From Acidovorax benzenivorans (lineage in GTDB: Bacteria > Pseudomonadota > Gammaproteobacteria > Burkholderiales > Burkholderiaceae_C), in NCBI RefSeq assembly GCF_028680575.1, contig NZ_JAPCKI010000001.1, positions 124,001 to 188,000 on the forward strand: DNA of 64,000 nucleotides. Direction: 5' to 3'. The notes under the pieces are model-generated. The model was not told where the DNA came from. It saw only the letters and a list, made by a program, of their open reading frames with translations, and did not search any database. Shown in pieces: positions 61,807 through 64,000 of this stretch. Position numbers and translations under genes: made by a program. The stretch's first letter is position 1. Each line of letters opens with the position of its first letter.

Positions 61807-62517
61807 ATGAGACCCGGACACGCACTCGTTTTATTTTCCGGCGGTCAGGACTCCACGACCTGCCTGGCCTGGGCGCTGGAAAACTTTGCCCATGTCGAAA
61901 CCATCGGGTTTGACTACGGCCAACGCCACCACATCGAGCTGCAGGCGCGGCAGACGGTGCTGTCGTCGCTGCGCGCGCAGTTTCCGCATTGGAGCGCACG
62001 GTTGGGCGACGACCACATGCTCGACCTGTCGGTGCTGGGCCATATCAGTGACACCGCCCTGACCAGCGACACCGAGATCCAGATGACCGCCGCCGGCCTG
62101 CCCAACACCTTTGTGCCTGGGCGCAACCTGCTGTTCTTCCAGTTGGCTGCCGCCGTGGGCTACCGGCGGGGCCTGCACACGCTGGTGGGCGGCATGTGCG
62201 AAACCGACTTCTCGGGCTACCCTGACTGCCGCGACGACACGCTCAAGGCGCTACAGGTGGCGGTGTCGCTGGGCATGGGCCAGCGTTTCACCATCGATAC
62301 CCCGCTCATGTGGCTGGACAAGGCCGAGACCTGGGAACTGGCCCGCTCCCTTGGCGGGCAGGCGCTGGTCGATCTGATCGTGAACGACTCGCACACCTGC
62401 TACCACGGCGTGCGCGACACGCTGCATGCCTGGGGCTATGGCTGTGGCACCTGCCCAGCCTGCGCGCTGCGCAAGGCCGGCTTTGAGCGCTGGGTCGGTG
62501 CGGCCACCGCCACGTAG
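61807..62517 (+). CDS. queC: 7-cyano-7-deazaguanine (preQ0) synthase QueC
   Basis: 236 residues. Converts 7-carboxy-7-deazaguanine to preQ0 in queuosine synthesis. PP-loop [14 protein letters not shown] at residues 9-22; [10 protein letters not shown]; zinc cysteines in [13 protein letters not shown] near the C-terminus, with the first ligand Cys in SHTCYHG. GGAGA lies 7 nt before the ATG. No other que gene is adjacent in the window. Confidence 0.96.
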   Translation: MRPGHALVLFSGGQDSTTCLAWALENFAHVETIGFDYGQRHHIELQARQTVLSSLRAQFPHWSARLGDDHMLDLSVLGHISDTALTSDTEIQMTAAGLPNTFVPGRNLLFFQLAAAVGYRRGLHTLVGGMCETDFSGYPDCRDDTLKALQVAVSLGMGQRFTIDTPLMWLDKAETWELARSLGGQALVDLIVNDSHTCYHGVRDTLHAWGYGCGTCPACALRKAGFERWVGAATAT

Positions 62518-62818
62518 CCCAAGAGCTCTAGGGGCGCAAATTTTATTGCATAACCCTATGTTTTTTTTGCATGGTTTTACCCCCTGTCTGACAGACAAAC
62601 GGGCGGCAGATTCATAAAATCGACATCCCAGCCGACCCGCGGAATCCGTGGAACTAGCCTCCACCCGTGGGGCCGACACACGCTCCCGCCCGCCGACTGA
62701 GCAAGAAAGCCGTTTTTTCAAAGGCAGCGCTCAGCACCGCAACTGCGCCAGGCCTCGCCGCGATCCGCTGGGTCCGCTTCCTTTGAAAAGACTGTTTTTC
62801 AACTTAGGAAGCTCCCCG
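62518..62818 (+). promoter_or_regulatory. Leader and promoter region of pckG
   Basis: About 300 nt without a gene. The first 120 nt are AT-rich for this genome, with two TTGCAT direct repeats (near 62547 and 62567) and the dyad GTCTGACAGAC (near 62588). Further on, TTTTCAAAGG (62715-62724) faces CCTTTGAAAA (62780-62789), which could close a long leader hairpin of the mRNA. No terminator for queC is seen. Confidence 0.5.
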
Positions 62819-64000
62819 ATGAACGCACCCACGATGCAGGGCCTGAATCTCAACGCCCCCGCTTACGTCAAAAACGCCCGGCTGCTCGCCTGGGTGGCCG
62901 ACATGGCCGCCCTGTGCAAGCCCGACAGCATCTACTGGTGCGACGGCTCCAAGGAAGAGTACGACCGCATGTGCCAGCAGCTCGTGGATGCGGGCACGTT
63001 CAAGAAGCTCAACCCCGCCAAGCGCCCCGGCAGCTTCCTGGCCTGCTCCGACCCGTCCGACGTGGCCCGCGTGGAAGACCGCACCTACATTTGCTCGGCC
63101 GCCAAGGAAGACGCTGGCCCCACCAACAACTGGATGGCCCCCGCCGAAATGCGCGCCACGCTGCAGCCCCTGTTCGATGGCTGCATGAAGGGCCGCACCA
63201 TGTATGTGGTGCCGTTTTCCATGGGCCCGCTGGGTAGCCACATTGCCCACATCGGCGTGGAGCTGACCGACAGCGCCTACGTGGCCGTCAACCAGAAGCT
63301 GATGACCCGCATGGGCAAGGCCGTGTACGACGTGCTGGGCGTGGATGGCGAATTCGTGCCCTGCATGCACACCGTGGGCGCACCGCTGGCCGCTGGCGAA
63401 AAAGACACCACGAGCTGGCCCTGCAATCCCAAGGTCAAGTACATCGTCCACTACCCCGAAACGCGCGAGATCTGGAGCTATGGCTCGGGCTACGGCGGCA
63501 ACGCGCTGCTGGGCAAGAAGTGTCTGGCCCTGCGCATTGCCTCGACCATGGGCCGCGACCAGGGCTGGCTGGCCGAGCACATGCTCATCCTGGGCGTGAC
63601 CAACCCCCAAGGCAAGAAGTACCACGTGGCTGCGGCCTTCCCCAGCGCCTGCGGCAAAACCAACTTCTCGATGCTGGTGCCGCCCGAGGCAGGCTTTGCA
63701 GGCTGGAAGGTCACCACCATCGGTGACGACATCGCCTGGATCAAGCCCCATGCCGACGGCAAGCTGTACGCCATCAACCCCGAGGCCGGCTACTTCGGCG
63801 TGGCCCCCGGCACCAACATGCACACCAACCCCAACTGCATGCGCAGCCTGGACAAGGACGTGATCTTCACCAACGTGGCCCTGACGGACGACGGCGACGT
63901 GTGGTGGGAAGGCATGGAAAAGGACACCGGCAAGCTGCCCGATCACCTGATCGACTGGCAGGGCAAGGACTGGACGCCCCAGATCGCCAAGGAAACCGGC
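62819..64000 (+). CDS. pckG: Phosphoenolpyruvate carboxykinase (GTP), C-terminus off the window
   Basis: First 394 residues visible; the family is about 610-620 residues. Converts oxaloacetate to PEP with GTP, opening gluconeogenesis. Substrate-binding segments near [18 protein letters not shown] and [12 protein letters not shown]; the kinase-1a loop is [13 protein letters not shown] (the P-loop with the hyper-reactive Cys); kinase-2 region [11 protein letters not shown]; metal-ligand segment [15 protein letters not shown] precedes them. AGGAAG lies upstream of the ATG at 62819. The frame is open to the right edge. Confidence 0.97.
   Translation, partial: MNAPTMQGLNLNAPAYVKNARLLAWVADMAALCKPDSIYWCDGSKEEYDRMCQQLVDAGTFKKLNPAKRPGSFLACSDPSDVARVEDRTYICSAAKEDAGPTNNWMAPAEMRATLQPLFDGCMKGRTMYVVPFSMGPLGSHIAHIGVELTDSAYVAVNQKLMTRMGKAVYDVLGVDGEFVPCMHTVGAPLAAGEKDTTSWPCNPKVKYIVHYPETREIWSYGSGYGGNALLGKKCLALRIASTMGRDQGWLAEHMLILGVTNPQGKKYHVAAAFPSACGKTNFSMLVPPEAGFAGWKVTTIGDDIAWIKPHADGKLYAINPEAGYFGVAPGTNMHTNPNCMRSLDKDVIFTNVALTDDGDVWWEGMEKDTGKLPDHLIDWQGKDWTPQIAKETG

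Overview
The window is high-GC, densely coded DNA with the codon use, gene content and dispersed intergenic repeats of a betaproteobacterium of the order Burkholderiales, most likely Comamonadaceae (Acidovorax-like). Support for this: a 7Fe ferredoxin of the FdxA type, a quinol NO reductase with NorR, methionine synthase encoded as two separate genes, and two families of short intergenic repeats that look typical of that family. The genus is an inference from overall appearance; no rRNA or tRNA gene is present to fix it. No CRISPR array was seen.

Region 1 (1-16919) is the most interesting part. Twelve minus-strand genes (13532 down to the left edge) read like one transcription unit: 6-hydroxynicotinate reductase (hnr), an ApbE-like UPF0280 protein, two DUF1185 paralogues, a branched-chain-amino-acid-type ABC transporter (binding protein, fused LivHM permease, LivG, LivF), an exported nicotinamidase, a second binding protein, and the 2Fe-2S and molybdopterin subunits of a hydroxylase. 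Divergently transcribed are a ferredoxin, ferredoxin-NADP reductase, a TetR regulator and enamidase. Together they outline uptake of a pyridine compound, release of nicotinate from nicotinamide outside the cytoplasm, hydroxylation to 6-hydroxynicotinate, ferredoxin-driven ring reduction and enamidase ring opening: the reductive nicotinate route known from the anaerobe Eubacterium barkeri, here with its own electron supply. Two inverted repeats lie between the divergent arms.

Region 2 (17001-29238) holds a glycine-zipper membrane protein, a YihY-type membrane protein, an SDR, an acyl-CoA synthetase, a serine hydrolase, shikimate kinase, a lower-GC patch (24088-25255) with an integron attC-like site, a VOC-fold protein, the large C-terminal part of methionine synthase under an SAH riboswitch, and a PACE efflux protein.

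Region 3 (29313-41382) holds a LysR regulator, a TonB-dependent siderophore receptor, an MBL hydrolase, a GlxA-type regulator, PPK2, glutamate dehydrogenase, several unrecognised proteins and one intact IS481-type element with a 6-bp target duplication.

Region 4 (41475-52155) holds a thioesterase, an SH3-like secreted protein, an M48 peptidase, two tRNA-modification genes (trhP, ttcA), the N-terminal homocysteine methyltransferase part of methionine synthase, recQ and a phenylpyruvate/indolepyruvate decarboxylase.

Region 5 (52323-60178) is for low-oxygen and nitrosative conditions: class III ribonucleotide reductase, with the glycyl-radical segment on a separate 67-residue protein, its activase nrdG, paired NrdR boxes, and norB plus a hemerythrin divergent from norR with three NorR boxes and a sigma-54 promoter.

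Region 6 (60293-64000) holds threonine ammonia-lyase, a 48-residue membrane peptide, queC and the start of pckG (cut by the right edge).
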